In this document: positions 6,133 through 7,412 of the stretch, piece by piece
Position numbering within the stretch: the stretch's first letter is position 1
Layout: every line of letters starts with the position of its first letter
Source of the DNA: JAGVVZ01 sp964372465
GTDB taxonomy: Archaea; Aenigmatarchaeota; Aenigmatarchaeia; CG10238-14
Direction: 5' to 3'
Length of the DNA stretch: 7,412 nucleotides
Assembly: GCA_964372465.1 (NCBI GenBank)
Contig: CAYJRA010000026.1
Location: 1 to 7,412, forward strand
Program-made: the position numbers and the translations under genes
The notes under the pieces: model-generated
Told to the model about the DNA's origin: nothing
The model's database searches: none
Seen by the model: only the letters and a program-made list of their open reading frames with translations

Positions 6133-7322
6133 TTTCGCAATACGCGCAGCAGATTTCTTGGGCTTCCGTCTGTAGCTATTCTTCCTAGACTAGATTCTCT
6201 GTATGGGGCTAGGCTAATTAGTCTACCTTCTCTCAGAGCCTCTGTTCTAACCCTATCAACTATTTCAAGCTCTCTTTCAAAGTGCGCGTAATCAAAATTC
6301 GGTATACTGAATCTGTATTTAGAATCACTTTCAAATTTCCAGCAAGAAGGATCCGGTGCACTAAGGTCGTTGAATACTGCGTATGCAACAGCCCTGCAAC
6401 CGTAGCATTCTTTTTTGCTTTCGCAACTCCCACAAGACCCTTGGAGATTTTCATTTGCATTTCTACAGATTTGAAGAACTGGCGAAGTGGTCCAAATCTC
6501 ACTAAGAGACATTTCTCTCATGTTTCCAGCTGAAAAATAAAGACCTGAACATGGATAAACACTCCCTTCTAGATCTACATGAACTCCTGTGCTAAGCCTG
6601 TTGCAGGCTTCATTATCAACCCATGGCAAATGAAATTTCTTGCCTTCTATTTTTTCTATTTCGTCCAGCAGCCTACGCAATTCTTTACCTGTTATCATCC
6701 ATTCTATTTTGCACCTATCGCCTGGTATCGCGTGGTCAAGTATTGGCTGTATGCCCAAAGATTTTGCCCACTTCCAAGTATTTATAAAAGTCTGATAATT
6801 CTGTTTGAAGGTCTTCGTTATTATGTTGAGCGGCACGTTGTCCGTATAGCCAGCTTCTCTAAGATTATCTATTCCTTTTACCTTTCTTTCCCAAGATCCA
6901 GCTACATTTGTCAGATAATCATCGATCCTGGGATCTATGGATTCAAAGCTCACTCCTACATTGACTTGGTAGTCGTGGAGTCTTTTTGCTATTTCAGGAG
7001 TTATCCTTCCTCCATGAGTTGGCATAAGAACTTCTATGTCTCTCTTCCTAAGGTAATCTATGTAATCAAATAAATTTTTTGAAAGGGTTGGTTCACCACC
7101 GCTTATTTGCACTCTCTGTAGGCCCATGTTAGATGCTTCTTCTATTATCTTGGAGAAGAATTCCAATGGCATATCTCCAGGGTTAGAGCCATCTACGTAG
7201 CAGAATAAACAGTCTCTATCACATGGTTTGTTTATTTGTACAGAAATATACGTCATCTGATCTTGTGGAGGTTTTCCATCTTGCTTAAAGTACCATGGAT
7301 CGGTCTCTTTGCCTAGTAGCAT
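6129..7322 (-). CDS. Radical SAM/SPASM domain enzyme, first gene of the - strand operon
   Basis: The 397-aa product begins with about 30 residues leading to CDRDCLFC (C34, C38, C41), the CX3CX2C site for the SAM-bound 4Fe-4S cluster, followed by ISGGEPTL (GGEP 75-78). A classical SPASM domain follows: CX12GX4C (C240 to C258), CX2CX5CX2C (C297, C300, C306, C309) and a last Cys at 327 in DPSCW. This arrangement is like that of AhbC/AhbD-, NirJ- and PqqE-type enzymes, which modify peptides or tetrapyrroles; no closer function can be assigned. About 70 charged residues follow the last cysteine, longer than the usual tail, and may bind a partner. The ATG at 7322 is chosen because a TATA box lies about 25 nt upstream, giving a leaderless mRNA. 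The next radical SAM gene starts 44 nt after the stop. Its sequence differs from that of the second enzyme, so the pair is not a recent duplication. Confidence 0.93.
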   Translation of the reverse strand: MLLGKETDPWYFKQDGKPPQDQMTYISVQINKPCDRDCLFCYVDGSNPGDMPLEFFSKIIEEASNMGLQRVQISGGEPTLSKNLFDYIDYLRKRDIEVLMPTHGGRITPEIAKRLHDYQVNVGVSFESIDPRIDDYLTNVAGSWERKVKGIDNLREAGYTDNVPLNIITKTFKQNYQTFINTWKWAKSLGIQPILDHAIPGDRCKIEWMITGKELRRLLDEIEKIEGKKFHLPWVDNEACNRLSTGVHVDLEGSVYPCSGLYFSAGNMREMSLSEIWTTSPVLQICRNANENLQGSCGSCESKKECYGCRAVAYAVFNDLSAPDPSCWKFESDSKYRFSIPNFDYAHFERELEIVDRVRTEALREGRLISLAPYRESSLGRIATDGSPRNLLRVLRN

Positions 7323-7343
7323 TTTAGATTTTTATCACTAAAG

Positions 7344-7351
7344 TTTATAAA
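7344..7351 (-). promoter_or_regulatory. TATA box for the radical SAM operon
   Basis: TTTATAAA lies within the perfect palindrome GTTTATAAAC (7343-7352), centred about 25.5 nt before the ATG at 7322. This is a strong archaeal box A, and transcription would start at or beside the start codon, giving a leaderless message. There is no ribosome-binding site between the box and the ATG, which fits. Confidence 0.6.
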
Positions 7352-7412
7352 CGCCTATCACTATAGTCTATTGAATCTAAACTGACCAAATCCCGAAATG
7401 TACGCTTAAGAC

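Noticed and set aside
6579..7073. 164-codon plus-strand ORF opposite the first radical SAM gene
   Set aside because: It is antisense to a gene with full motif support, has a Phe/Tyr-rich composition typical of a shadow frame, and has no start signals.
1..7412. tRNA or rRNA genes, CRISPR arrays, insertion sequences, integrases or attachment sites
   Set aside because: None was seen on either strand; there are no long repeats, transposase motifs or cloverleaf-like segments.

Overview
The window looks like a piece of an AT-rich archaeal genome (roughly 38-40% G+C by eye, not computed), probably from an uncultured lineage. Three things point to Archaea. Operon-head genes have TATA-like boxes centred 24-26 nt before the start codon, the spacing expected for leaderless mRNAs. 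Internal operon genes instead show GGTGA or GTGATC ribosome-binding sites. Arg and Ile codons are rich in AGA/AGG and ATA. The phylum cannot be fixed from this sequence; a DPANN-like or Thermoplasmatota-like archaeon is possible.

Layout: two converging operons meet tail to tail near 2868-2906, where the terminal genes overlap by 39 bp. The left operon (+ strand) has a 39-codon small ORF (168-287, not recognised), an M20-family zinc peptidase/deacylase (287-1432), a class I SAM methyltransferase (1425-2078), a GNAT N-acetyltransferase (2075-2506) and an orphan 123-aa protein (2535-2906). The first four are joined by overlaps of 1, 8 and 4 nt. Positions 1-146 hold no gene I can support, only AT-rich promoter-like sequence and a short direct repeat.

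The right operon (- strand, reading from right to left) has a TATA box, a 397-aa radical SAM/SPASM protein (7322-6129), a second, shorter radical SAM protein with SPASM-like auxiliary cysteines (6084-5161), a HisC-like PLP aminotransferase (5174-4181) and a 445-aa protein made almost wholly of about twelve ~35-residue helical repeats (4205-2868). The aminotransferase is interrupted by a one-base frameshift at an A7 tract near its N-terminus. The repeat protein resembles the proteasome/cyclosome (PC) repeats of eukaryotic Rpn1, Rpn2 and Apc1.

Taken together, the window encodes two radical SAM enzymes, a PLP aminotransferase, a methyltransferase, an acetyltransferase and a metallo-deacylase, plus a possible scaffold. 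That set would suit a small-molecule or peptide-tailoring pathway that does not match any cluster I can name. This is an inference from gene content; no substrate is visible. The strongest leads are the PC-repeat protein, the frameshifted aminotransferase and the small ORF with nested promoters upstream of the peptidase.
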